64,000 bases of DNA from Daphnia pulex (Eukaryota > Arthropoda > Branchiopoda > Diplostraca > Daphniidae), in NCBI RefSeq assembly GCF_021134715.1, contig NC_060024.1, forward strand, positions 2,480,001-2,544,000. The letters are read 5' to 3'. Position 1 is the stretch's first letter. The number at the start of each line of letters is the position of its first letter. Under the pieces are notes generated by a model that saw nothing but the letters and a program-made list of their open reading frames with translations, was not told the origin of the DNA and searched no databases. The position numbers and the translations under genes are program-made. Positions 11,576 to 22,017 of this stretch are shown here, in pieces.

Positions 11576-11875
11576 ATGCCTATGTATAATCACTTTCTCA
11601 TGAGTATACCACTTTGTGACGTACATCAGGAAAATCCAGAAGGGATGAAAGAATGGATGAAGAGGCTGCGCAACATGGAGGAGTGGCTGCGCAACATGGA
11701 GGAGGGGCAGCGCAACATGGAGGAGTGGCTGCGCAACATGGAGGAGTGGCTACGCAACATGGAGGAGTGGCTGCGCAACATGGAGGAGTGGCTGCGCAAC
11801 GTGGAGGAGCGGTCCCGGGGCGTGGACGTGCGGCTCCGCAACGTGGACAAGCAGCAAGGGACCCATTCCCGTTGA
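11576..11875 (+). CDS. Hypothetical 99-residue protein with LRNMEEW heptads
   Basis: From ATG 11,576 the frame is open for 99 codons. Residues 31 to 93 are nine seven-residue units of the type LRNMEEW, encoded by a 21-bp tandem repeat at 11,666-11,854. Leucine and methionine fall at positions 1 and 4 of each unit, as in a coiled coil. I do not recognise a family. The same DNA is also open in a second frame (11,653-12,021), so either ORF may be an accident of a 21-bp minisatellite without stop codons. Whether it is transcribed cannot be seen. Confidence 0.3.
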   Translation: MPMYNHFLMSIPLCDVHQENPEGMKEWMKRLRNMEEWLRNMEEGQRNMEEWLRNMEEWLRNMEEWLRNMEEWLRNVEERSRGVDVRLRNVDKQQGTHSR

Positions 11876-12021
11876 TACGCGACCTCCTAAGAAGGCCACT
11901 GCTACTCCAACCTAATGAAGAAGATGGGGAAGATGAGGAAGATGGGGAAGATGAAGAAGATGGGGAAGATGAAGAAGATGAAGAAGATGGGGAAGATGGA
12001 GAAGATGAACGAAATCATTGA
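11653..12021 (+). CDS. Hypothetical 122-residue overlapping ORF: AAQHGGV repeats plus acidic tail
   Basis: A true ATG at 11,653 opens a frame one base off from the heptad ORF. It encodes about seven AAQHGGV-type units, a short arginine-rich and leucine-rich link (LIRDLLRRPLLL) and a long Glu/Asp tail from a second tandem repeat at 11,917-12,010. It outlasts the other frame and ends at TGA 12,019-12,021. Composition bias makes chance openness likely. If either frame is real, this one has the better start codon. Confidence 0.3.
   Translation: MDEEAAQHGGVAAQHGGGAAQHGGVAAQHGGVATQHGGVAAQHGGVAAQRGGAVPGRGRAAPQRGQAARDPFPLIRDLLRRPLLLQPNEEDGEDEEDGEDEEDGEDEEDEEDGEDGEDERNH
11666..12010 (+). repeat. 21-bp minisatellite followed by GAAGATGGG-type tandem repeat
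   Basis: Nine units of a 21-bp repeat (consensus CTGCGCAACATGGAGGAGTG plus G) run from 11,666 to 11,854, with decay at the right end. A second tandem repeat of GAAGATGGG/GAAGATGAA units lies at 11,917-12,010. Both keep a period divisible by three, so all frames remain open. Confidence 0.85.
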
Positions 12022-12056
12022 AAAACATTGAGATGATTTAAATTCAATTCATCATT

Positions 12057-12336
12057 CAAAATGTTGGTGTAAAAAAGGACAAGGTTAGCGATAAGAAAGT
12101 TCGATGGAGGGCAAGTCATAAAAAGAGGGTGTGAACAATTAGGGTTTTAGCGAAACAAGGTGCGAATAATCCAGTTCCGGGGGTTCGCAGTCAAGATTCA
12201 GTCATCTGGCCTTGCCAGATGTGAAGAATGGTAAACCGATACAATTTATTCATTTGGGCACATTACAACTTAAATTTAAATGCAGTAAATATTAACGTCC
12301 ATTCTTCACGACGCTTGCGGTCGATGGATACTTACA
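12057..12336 (-). repeat. Truncated LTR, family D
   Basis: The reverse strand begins TGTAAG at 12,336 and is clearly homologous to the first ~280 bases of the LTRs at 19,056 (minus) and 61,911 (plus). Shared strings are GGTCGATGGAT, CTGGCCTTGCCAGATGTGAA and GTTAGCGATAAGAAAGTTC. The remaining ~600 bases are missing. It abuts the coding exon to its right with no polypurine tract, so it looks like an insertion into that gene. Confidence 0.8.
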
Positions 12337-12779
12337 CTAGTAAGTCACCAACAGCAGAAAGACGCCTAACCTGAACCACCTGTTGATCCGCTAGCGATTG
12401 AGACAGAAGGGACTGTACTTGAGCTTGAATTTCTCTCATCAACAGCGATTCGTGGGATAGCCGGATAGGGGAACAATAAGATCCAACACAATATGATCCT
12501 TGGTTCGAAGTCGAACATTTCCTGTTAACGTGTTCGAGTCTAGACAGTAACTCCAATTCTTTCTTATGAATCTCTCGTCCCGTTCCCTGATGTAAATATT
12601 CCTGGTACCCATACGGGTCGGAACATCTGCTGGAAGTCCAGTGACCTGTAAACACCATAACCATTTAATTAAAGTTAATATTGAAATGCAAATGTTGCTT
12701 ACCTGACCTTACCTACTGGTGGTGGTGAAGAGAGAGCTGAGAGAAGAGTTGAATTTGAGTTAAGGCGAGCAATCGCCAT
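12337..12779 (-). pseudogene. Two-exon uncharacterised gene truncated by the family D LTR
   Basis: On the minus strand ATG 12,779 starts exon 1 (12,779-12,713; N-terminus MAIARLNSNSTLLSALSS), ending at GTAAGG. The intron is 67 bases and ends TTTACAG. Exon 2 runs from 12,645 and its frame continues over about 103 codons (SDPYGYQEYLHQ, then SLLMREIQAQVQSLLSQSLA) until the LTR, whose first bases TGTAAG supply a TAA stop and could also act as a splice donor. The product is about 125 residues with a Cys-rich middle and a helical, Gln/Leu-rich end. I recognise no family. Exon borders and phase fit exactly, so I regard the model as real up to the insertion. Confidence 0.5.
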
Positions 12780-13415
12780 GCAGTCTACATCCAACAGGAA
12801 GGTGGTACCTTCCCCGCTTACAACGAATCAAAATTCGTGTAAATATTTTCACGACACCATGATCGAGGAAGTAAATGGCGAACGAACTGGAAAGTCTTCC
12901 AACATGACCACTTGTATCATTGTCAACTTCCAGGATTACCTAAAAAAGCCATATTTCCCATGGTCTACAGATCCGTTGAATTATTGTCTTTCAGAAAAAA
13001 GTTCCGGAAGTATCCGCCCTTTACTGATGTGGTCAAAAACAATTTTGTATTCCCGCTACTTCCGTTCCATCGGAGAAGCTTTTCTCTGCCGCTGGTGATC
13101 TTATTTTGGATCAAAGAAGCAGGCTAAGTACTTATCATGTTGATATGTTGTTGTTTCTTAATAAAAATGCCTGCAGCCAAAAACTTACCAACAAGTCTTC
13201 TGGGTTAAAATCTCTTTGGGGGATGGGAAAATTTAAAAAAAAAACTGTTTCTGGTTCTTTAGCCTTCTCACAACATCTCCTATTGAACACCTTCTCCCTC
13301 CTCCACCTTTTATCACGCTCACCAATGCTTTCACGCTATTCAGATAATTTGCGATGTTTTGCGAGAATTTCGTAAGTAATGCGTTTTCTGTTTGGTTCAA
13401 AATGTCATTTATTAT
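12780..13415. other. Intergenic stretch, probable 5' flank of the minus-strand gene
   Basis: Plus-strand ORFs here have no recognisable product. The region lies upstream of ATG 12,779 on the minus strand and may hold its promoter, but no clear TATA box was found. Confidence 0.35.
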
Positions 13416-13754
13416 TGTTGGGTATTAGACTATTAGATTCGTACCATCGACAAAAAGAGTGAAAATATAGTGCTTTACCACTAAACCAATACAAATTTCA
13501 AATTACTTTGTCCACAAACCGACTTAACCACCGGTATCTGACACAATCGATACTGATACGTCTGTATATCACAGATAACGATATCTATATATCTAAAGTC
13601 TGACCCTGACAATATATCACCATCTCTACTTAAGTTTTAGTTACATAATACACACGAGGCTGTAGAGACAAATCAGCACGTATATTCAGAAGTAGAGCAC
13701 AGAACATAGTAACTATACATGTGTCAGAGCTACCAGTCGATTAGAGACGTATTA
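13416..13754 (-). repeat. Possible terminal repeat of the Copia element
   Basis: TGTTGGGTATTAGAC at 13,416 is a typical Copia LTR terminus, and the sequence is placed correctly for the 3' LTR of the minus-strand Copia element. The inner border and the partner LTR were not found, so the exact extent is open. Confidence 0.35.
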
Positions 13755-14307
13755 TTTCTCAAGTTCAGACAGATCTGTTGAAAACAGCGCCACCACCTCA
13801 ATCGGGTTCAGCAACGTATCGGTGTCTTATTTCAATACCTGGTCTCATCGGTATGATTTTGATTAACCTGATTGATAAATAAATAAAAGAAAAATGAAAT
13901 ACGATTTGATATCCGAAACCTGGTCTGTAAACAAAGAGGGTTTACCTTTCAGGAGGAATAAATACGAGTAGTATCCTGGTCTGGAAAAATAGTCGTTCAT
14001 ACGCAGCCGTACATAATATATAATAGAGACATTTCTCAAGTTCAGACAGATCTGTTGACAACAGCGCCACCACCTCAATCGGGTTCAGCAACGTATCGGT
14101 GTCTTATTTCAATACCTGGTCTCATCGGTATGATTTTGATTAACCTGATTGATAAATAAAGAAAAGAAAAATGAAATACGGTTTGATATCCGAAACCTGG
14201 TCTGGAAACAAAGAGGGTTTACCTTTCAGGAGGAATAAATGCGAGTAGTATCCTGGTCTGGAAAAATAGTCGTTCATACGCAGCCGTACATAATATATAA
14301 TAGAGAA
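13755..14307 (-). repeat. 277-bp direct duplication at the 3' end of the Copia element
   Basis: Bases 13,755-14,030 and 14,032-14,307 are near-identical direct repeats with a constant offset of 277 and only scattered mismatches. Each copy includes TACCTTTCAGGAGGAATAAA and ends ATATATAATAGAGA. They lie just 3' of the Copia RNase H, so the unit is probably its 3' non-coding region, duplicated by slippage or unequal exchange. Confidence 0.88.
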
Positions 14308-16040
14308 AAAAAACTATTCATACAAACTTTTCTATCAAGTCTTTTTGTTTTGTTTCCCAACACCTGTCTCAGCATCTCAAACCTCTTTCTTACCAGGGGT
14401 TTTGTGAAGATGACATCTATTTGGTTCTCGGTCTTCACGGTCGTCATGATGAGGTTCTTTAACTCCTGTTGGTCCCTGAAGAAGAAATATTTCATTGCAA
14501 TGTGATTGGTTCTCTTATGCTTCTCGAGATCCTCGATTATGCTCCTCGCGCAGCTACTATCGCACAGGACAGGAACAGTTCTCACGATTATCCTTAACTC
14601 GGCAAAGGTAGCCCTGAACCAGATCACGTCTCTTGAGAACTCAATGTCGCGTAGAACTCCGATTCAGCAGTGGAGAGCGCAATTTCTCTCTGTTGCTTGC
14701 TTCCCCATGATACCGGTTCTCCGTGTAATGACACGCACATTCCTGTAGTGGATTTTCTCTTGGTCCAATCGGCAGTGAGGTCCGTGTCAGAGTAAGCCTG
14801 AAGAGAGGTCTTAGCATTCATCTTTTCTCCGCCATAAGTTATCCCGTAGTGGATCGTACCAGCAAGAAATGCAAAAACTTGCTTCAATGCTTCCCAGTGA
14901 CCCTCTTCCTGGATTAGAGACGAAATGTGCCACCTTTGTCACAGCAAGAGTTATATCTGGTCGCGTCATCCCAATGAGACACATGAGTGATCCGACTGCT
15001 TCTCTTACTGGAATCTTATCCATTTTACGTCTTTCTTCCTCTGTCTTCGGTGACATCGATACATTCACTCGATTATTTGGACTTGATGGGGTTGCAACTG
15101 GGTAACACTCTCCCATTTTGTATCTTGTCTGCAGGCGGTGGATGAAATCGGGTTGCTTGATTGATAAGGTCCATTTCTTTCTGTCACGCGTGATACCTAG
15201 CCCAACGAATCTTGTTGGTGGTATAGATCGATTCTTGAAATGTTGGCTGAGAACACCCAAGATCTCATTCAGTACTTGTGCCCTATTGCTGCAGACCAGC
15301 CCATCATCGACGTAGATAATGAGAATCGTGTGTTCTCCGTCCGGTCTGACCCTATAGTAGACACACAAGTCGTGCTTGGATCTCAAAGCTAAAATCGATG
15401 AGGAACTTCTTAAACTCCACATCCCACCGGTTTGCAGCTTCTTTCAGTCAATTGGCTTTTGTAATTGGCAGACCATCTCCTCCTTTCCAGGTATCAGAAA
15501 CCTTCCGGCTGCTGCATATAAATCGGTTCCTCCAGTTGGCCGTATAGAAAAGCCATCTTTATATCCAGCTGTATCATCTCCAATTCAAATTCAGCTACTT
15601 AGGCCAGGATGAGACGAATTGTGAGTGCTTGGGATGTGACGAGTGGCGCTTGACAACAGGTGGGTATGTGGCGAAGTAATCGAAGCCATAACGCTGGCCG
15701 TATCGATATGCAACGAGTCTTGCTTTATAACTTGGATCCACTCCTCTGTGTCCAGGTTTGTAGTCTAAAACCCATTTGCATTTGATGGCTTTTTGTCTTT
15801 TGGGTAGAGATACAATCCGTAAGGGTTTTGTTCTTCATTATTGAGTCGTACTCGTCCTGGATAGCTGGAATCCAATAGTGTGACTCACTGCATAATACTG
15901 CATCTTTGTAGCTTACTGGAATGTAAGGTTCTAGCAAAAGTATGCTGACAGGCTGATAGGTATTTTATGGATCGTGATCGTGCAGTGTGAGGTTCATTGC
16001 AGCCATTGCAATATCAAACTCTTCATCTATAGGTGATGCT
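14308..16040 (-). pseudogene. Copia pol: reverse transcriptase and RNase H, broken
   Basis: Minus-strand frames run 15,937-15,725 (start of the RT_2-type domain), then 15,620-15,422 (LDIKMAFLYGQLEEPIYMQQ), 15,422-14,811 (YVDDGLVCSN with the YVDD catalytic site; VGSLMCLIGMTRPDI), 14,887-14,624 (YSDTDLTADWTKRKSTTG; STAESEFYA of RNase H) and 14,627-14,308 (the C-terminal RNase H segment, HIAMKYFF). At least three frameshifts or stops separate them. Gag, protease and integrase are absent, so the element is truncated at its 5' side near 16,040. Confidence 0.88.
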
Positions 16041-16259
16041 ATTCCAGGAGTCCAGTCAGATGAGGTTGATGTGGCTTCTTCAAGCGGCTCTTTATAAATG
16101 GATGAACTCATCTTACTCCTCTCCGAAAACAGCTACTAATGCTTCAACAGCAACATTCATCCGTTTATCACGTTTGAGTAGAATAATTGCAATTAACTCT
16201 TCGACCAAGAAATTAGCATTTTGACATTTCTTGCCTAAACGAACTTGATCAAATATACC

Positions 16260-16690
16260 AATTGGTAACGATTTATTCATACGTTTAAGTTAATCAATTG
16301 CGAGAAAACATCCCTGCAAAAATAGAATATAAGGATACGTATCTGAACGACAACACGAATTGAAGGTAAAAATACATTTTTTATGTGCTCCATTGTGACA
16401 AGATTTTCGAGGACAAATGCCATTAACAGTTTTACTTTGCTTTTTTCTCTTGTTTCGGTTATGGAACTGACAGCTTGTATCAGTAATTCATGGACCATTT
16501 GGTGATGAAGAGACGGTTCATTTAGTGATTGTATGTGAAGAATTTCGACTTCAAGATTTCCAGAGGAATAGTAGTCAGAAAGAAGCGTCAGTACTTTACG
16601 TTCAAATGACTGTATACATTCGTACTACCCATTGTATCTAAAACTTGAATAAAGGAATCCTTCGATTGATTCTCCTTAAAATATAATACA
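16260..16690 (-). pseudogene. Fragment resembling an MA3 domain (PDCD4/eIF4G type)
   Basis: The minus strand from about 16,630 encodes FERKVLTLLSDYYSSGNLEV, then LNEPSLHHQMVHELLIQAV and KVKLLMAFVLENLVTMEHI, and reaches a possible GTATTT donor near 16,380. The order 'L-x-x-Y, SG-x-x-E, L-x-x-P-x-x-H-H-x-x-V' fits MA3 helices as I recall them from PDCD4, an eIF4A inhibitor. Only part of one domain is present and the flanks carry stops. It sits directly 5' of the Copia element, which may have broken it. Confidence 0.35.
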
Positions 16691-16739
16691 AAAATATTTG
16701 TAAATTTAGACTACTATAAAAAGTAATACCAGTAGGTAT

Positions 16740-17770
16740 GCTCACAGTCAATTTTCAGGATGAAAAATCTCCAATGCAATCAGACATGGAGTAGTCTCCA
16801 ATTGATGTGGATCAACCATTTGGAGTTGGATCGAAGTGGATTTCCATTGGCAGGTCGCCATCCCATACAAGACAACAATGGTATAGTTCCCAATCTTGAG
16901 TTACGCGTGAATTTGAATGCTTACGGTAAATTGTGAGTCTTCAAAACTATGATGGAGGTCCGTGATTGGATATACTTCGAATGAGATGTCAAAAGACCAG
17001 CATTTGAATGTGACGTCTAATTTATGTATACAAAAATTTTTACAATTGATACCAAAATATGATACAAAGTAAAAGAATACTATGCTTACAGTCAAATTTT
17101 ATAATTCCAAATCTCCAGTACAATCAGTCGTAGAATAGCCGATAGATGTTTATCTACCATTGATGTCCTCAGGTGGATTGAAGTGAATGGCAATCGATGT
17201 CATTGTCCAAAACATGATAAAAATGGCATTACCGATTGTTGGATTGTACGTGAATTTGAATGCTTACGGTAATTTGTGAGGATTCAACAATGACGACCAA
17301 GGTCCGTGGAGTGTGAATAAAAAATTTTCGAATGAGTTGTCAAATGACCATCATTAAAATATCTGAATCTGTCGTCGTCGTGTCGTCGTGTCGTGTCGTC
17401 TGTCGTCGAATTAACCAAATAGAAAGCAATGTTTAGCTATTTTTTCCAAAACAAAATTGAAAGTAAAGAAATGCTGTGTTTACAGTCAAATTTGACAACT
17501 TCAAATCTCCAGTACAATCAGTCGTGGGATAATCTCTAATACCTGTAAATCTACCATTGATGGCCACTGGTGGATGGAAGGGAATATCCATTGGCAGGTC
17601 ACGATCTTATACAAGACAGAAATGGTGTTGTAAATCCAATTTTTGAATAACATGTGAATTTGATAGCTTACCGTAAGTAGTGAGGAACCAACTTTACAGT
17701 GAAGGTCTGTGGAATCAATACGTAGGTGATTTGAAAGATACGTTAAACGACCGTCAGTTGAATTTGAATC
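16740..17770 (-). repeat. Three tandem exon-like segments, period 350-390 bp
   Basis: Copies at about 16,745-17,090, 17,092-17,480 and 17,483-17,770 share AAATCTCCA(A/G)T(A/G)CAATCAG, a run matching ATCCATTGGCAGGTC in two of them, and the minus-strand splice-like motif CCGTAAGC. On the minus strand each has an open segment ending at this motif, for example RLTYLSNHLRIDSTDLHCKV at about 17,750-17,695. They look like duplicated exons of a decayed gene. I do not recognise the domain. A (GTC)n microsatellite lies between copies at 17,368-17,410. Confidence 0.55.
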
Positions 17771-17849
17771 TGATTTTTTTTTAAATAAACATAATACCAC
17801 GGTCTACCAGGAGAGATAGCCAAACGCCCTATCCCTTTCGTCAGCCAGA

Positions 17850-18088
17850 ATAATCAAGGGACTTAGAAGCTTCCCTAATTTGCCGCTTGGATCACGGGAG
17901 TAGCTTGGCCACCAGCTGTTGTGTGTTGCACAGTCTTCCTCTCTCCCCCCCTTCTTCTATGTATTCGGGGAATCCCACCCTAAGCCGCCAGCGGCAATTG
18001 GCGGCAATGGCAGCATTAAAGAGTTGTGACCAAGCTACGCCCACGATCCAAGCGGCAAATTAGGGAACCTTCTAAGTCCCTTGATTAT
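17850..18088. mobile_element. MITE with about 58-bp terminal inverted repeats
   Basis: ATAATCAAGGGACTTAGAAG at 17,850 is matched in inverted orientation by the sequence ending at 18,088, and the match extends for about 58 bases with four mismatches (17,850-17,908 against 18,030-18,088). There is no ORF inside, as expected for a non-autonomous DNA transposon. The family D solo LTR begins at the very next base. Confidence 0.82.
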
Positions 18089-19056
18089 TGTAAAACTCCT
18101 CCCGTCGCCGATCTGTTGCCCGAAAGGATTGACGGGTGTCAATACTTTCGGCCGACAGGTACAAGGTCTGGGTACGGAATCCACACTCGATGTAAGCTGT
18201 TATGGGAGATACAGTATTGTTGAGACTTACGGTTGATATATGCTAAAAGGAGGGGGTAATGGCGTCGATGAGGGGGAGGTGGCGCTCTAGTAGGCGGCGG
18301 CGGCAGCTGGTACTAGAAGTGGTCGGTCGTGATCTGGCGGCGGCGGCTGGTACTAGAAGAGGGTGAAGTGATCTGGCGGAATGCGGCCGTGGCTGGAAGA
18401 GACGGCGGCAGCGTGACTCGACGATCCGGCGACGCGGTGTAAGACGGATGAGACGGCGGCGGGGCTTGATGTGGCGGGAGACGGAAGACGAAGCGTGCAC
18501 TACAGCCTAGACCTGCGTTGACGGCACGAAAGACACTACGCAAAACAAGTCGTGTTGATGGGGCTAAAAGTTTATTAACTCACTACAGGGAAAATCACAA
18601 ATACAAAAATAAAGGGCGACACAACAACCCGCACAGTACGCGTATCAGAAATGGACTGGCGCATCGGCCAAAACGACCAGCTATTTATTTCAAGTTGCAA
18701 GGTCGGGTGTTTTTAATCACCGCTGAGGGAATTGATGTTCTACGTGCTACACAAATTTTTATCAAAGTTCATAGAAGGTCAAAATGTTGGTGTACTATGG
18801 GCAAGGTTAGCGATAAGAAAGTTCAACGGAGGGCAAGTCATAAAAAAGAGGGTGTGAACAATTAGGGTTTGAGTGAAGCAAGGTGTGAATACTCCGATCC
18901 CATGGGGTCGGAGTCAACAAGCAGTCATCTGGCCTTGCCAGATGTGAAAGAAGGTCAAACGGATATATTTTTTTTCATTTAGAAATACAACTTAACTTTA
19001 ACTGCAGTAACATTGCTATTCGGTCTCACGGCGTTCGCGGTCGATGGATCCTTACA
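18089..19056 (-). repeat. Solo LTR, family D, with TTAT target duplication
   Basis: On the minus strand it starts TGTAAGGATCC at 19,056 and ends near ACA at 18,089. TTAT flanks both ends (18,085-18,088 and 19,057-19,060), a four-base target duplication. It aligns with the LTR at 61,911-62,761 through its length, with an expanded GGC-rich section at 18,270-18,500. There is no internal region, so it is a product of LTR-LTR recombination. Confidence 0.82.
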
Positions 19057-19060
19057 TTAT

Positions 19061-21639
19061 TATGCTGCCATGGCGTTTGGCTACCTCTCCTAGTAGACCA
19101 TGATAATACTATAGCCTAAGTATAATAGCGATTAGCCTGCCCTTCCGTCACGTCTTTGTTACACGAGTCATTGAGTCCTGCTGTGTTAAGAGCGTCTCAA
19201 AAGTTTCCTAAACAGCTAGTTCGACCTTCTTTAAAGTTTGTTGTGAAATCAAGACTCGAGCAATTTCACAGCCTTTTGAGAAGACTAAGTCTCACTATTG
19301 TGAACACTTAGAATCAGTGCGATTTCCAGATTTTCAGTAAGATAAAAAAATCTGACTTTTCTTAAATATGTTGGATTGGCTTCACTTGGTAACTATTCAA
19401 AATTTTATAATAAATAGAATGATTCAATGATTTGTACTGACAATTCAATTTTTTTATTCAGGACAGAAATTGGTTCTTTTTTGGCCATGTAAATGCAAAA
19501 GGTATATTCAGAATAAGTTTTTTTTTAAGATCTTAAAGGGATGTCTTAAGTTTACCAAATGATGTCATTAAGATTACTAAAAAAAGTGTTCAAGCGAACC
19601 CGGAAGACATCTTGAAGGTTCCTTAGTCCTTGTTCACTTGTTTTGTTCCTTATCCCGTTATGCCCTTGCTTGAGTCTTTCGACCTCCCGGCTCTTTGGCT
19701 ACCTGATGGACTGGACTGCAATGCAAAAAGCATTCCATAATCATGCAAGTACTACGCTGACCGAAAACTAATTATTGAAACAAAGACTATTGTCAAGTTT
19801 CCTCAATATTCTATACGTGATTTCACCATAATGATTGTGATAATGATTATTACTTCTTTATCCTACAATTAATCTTGAAGACTTACTAACCTATCCCCAA
19901 GTTTTGGGGGCTGAGCTGTTCAGTAAACATTTTTACCCAACGAGTAAACCTGGAATGGAAATTGAAGGCCGTTTAAAATCTTAGAGAAAAAAATTTGCCG
20001 TTTTGTTAAAACGTTTGTATCAAGTGAAATGTAATAATTTTTTATGCTTTGTTTAGTCTTATTCGAAATCTAGCATAAGGGTGGAAAACTAAACAGAAAA
20101 TCCCGGTTTATAGTGGGAGGAATGTGGAAGTGAGTTGATTCTTAATGGAGCCCGTGACGTTCGGCCAGCAAATCCTTCAGGGACTACGATTATACTCAAG
20201 TTCGCCGGATAATTAAAACACCATCAAACAACAGAGATTTTTGAACAATAATAAGATTCACATAAAGAAACTTAACTTAATTCTATATACTCAATTATAC
20301 CTGAACAGTTGACAGAAACGAAGTCATCAGTGTCGTGGCCACAGCTGATGTATCCAATAACGAGATAAGTGAAATAACAGAAGGTAACAGTCAAATTGTC
20401 ATTCTTAATGAGAAAGATGATTTGATTCTCCCAACTATTCTCATTACGCAGATCTGGAAATAATCACAGCCCATCGACGGAAACTTCAGACAAATATAAA
20501 AATTAATGCAAAAGACGATTGATGAGATGATTTTTTTGTGAATGACATCAATATTTAAATATTTTCTGTTGGTGATAGATAGTGAAAAATCCATGGCGTA
20601 AGCTGATGATTCTATTCTCTTGGCTTTAACGCGTCCAGATTATACATTTTGAATGTTGGACATCATGAATTATGACGATATACTCTGACGATATACCAAT
20701 CGTCAGAGTTAGCTTGAGATCGAAGTGCAATTTTCTTCGGATGATTACAGTAAAGGTACCGCAAAAATTATTGTAAAGATTGTGTTTGTGCTTGAAGGTG
20801 GTATTTGCAGGTTTCAATGCTGGATATGGCGAAGCGTTTGACGTTGCTTTTGCCGTGCTCACTACCTCACCTTGTTCCAAAAGAAAGAAGAGGAGGACGA
20901 CAGATGTCGAAAGACATAGACGCCTTCCTATCGACAGATCGTCACATAAAACCAAAATGCAAAACCTCCTGAAAAATATGGCGGCAAATTATAGAGAAAG
21001 CAACAACGTTGGAACACCCCAAAATGACAAAACAAATGAGAAAAAAAATACTTTAGAATTATAAAGACTTTAGAATTACACCAAATTACTTTTAGGTCTA
21101 TCTATATCTAAATTAGAATGGTTGATGAAACTACCTTACGTTACCTTGAATTTTCACCCTTAAATCGCCATGTTATCGTTACTAACCTTTTTTATTTTCC
21201 AAATTATTGCCTGGTTTTGTTTGTTCACCATATTTATTACTTAATTGATAATCCTTCGCATATGTTCAAATTTTTAAGCTTTTGTTAAACTTGTCTCTCA
21301 TTAATACAATTGACCAACATTTTTTAAGTTTATTATTGAGTCGGAAAATTGGCAACAGCAGAAATACGAATAGAAATTTGATGGCAGTTTAAAATAGGTC
21401 CTTATATCGTTCATAATGCCGATGCTAAGTTCCGTATACATTTTCCGTTTTAAAACCAACTTGCACCTAGTTTTATTTAAGTTTGGTCCAATCCATTTGG
21501 ATCCGTTTCAAAACTTCATTTGAGAATGTTTGATATGGGAGAGCATCAATCAATCGTTGACTGGTATTTGACGTCAAGCCCAGAAATGAAGAAGTTCCGA
21601 AACGCTAAGAGGCCCGCCTAGTCACCCTTGGCTGTTCTC
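19061..21639. other. Intergenic stretch without recognised genes
   Basis: Mostly AT-rich. A 50-codon open stretch on the plus strand at 20,307-20,461 (VVATADVSNNEISEITEG) has no start codon and might be an isolated exon. The ORF at 20,780-21,064 is unremarkable and basic near its middle. No repeat partner in the window was seen. Confidence 0.35.
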
Positions 21640-22017
21640 AACAACCGGTAATTGATTTTTATCAAACCTTCATCTCAGTAGTCAAGCTGTCAACAATTCG
21701 TTTCATCCTTATCCCACGGTATTTATACATGGTAGACTGGATGAAGACATATATTTGTCAACCAGAAGGGTATGTTGTCCAAGACCGTCAGATATATGTT
21801 TTCCGAATGATGAAAAGCCTTTATGGGCTGAAACAAATACCAAGGGCTTGGAACATTGAATGAACGAGGCAATTATTGAATATGGTCTCACTCGCTTAGA
21901 AGAAGACCAATGCGTTTACTATCGTGTTGAGGAAGAAAATTGGATCGTAGCTACTTTCTTTGTCAACGATAGTCTCATCTGTGGTACTAAGAGTGTGAGT
22001 CACGATTTTTTAAAGAA
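21640..22017 (+). pseudogene. Copia reverse transcriptase fragment, first half
   Basis: Plus-strand frames encode YICQPEGYVVQDRQIYVFRM and SLYGLKQIPRAWN, then, after a TGA near 21,861 and a frame change, YGLTRLEEDQCVYYRVEEEN. These are the conserved Copia RT blocks preceding the catalytic site. The equivalent of YVDD reads FVNDS, so the active site is lost. Homology ends inside an inverted-repeat element at about 22,017. The matching second half lies at 27,480-28,260. Confidence 0.85.

Noticed and set aside
12778..13375. Plus-strand ORFs of 71-106 residues
   Set aside because: They overlap the start and promoter side of a well-formed minus-strand gene and show no recognisable protein features.
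18243..18543. Arginine- and proline-rich minus ORFs
   Set aside because: They come from the GGC-rich section of the family D LTR; composition alone explains the open frames.
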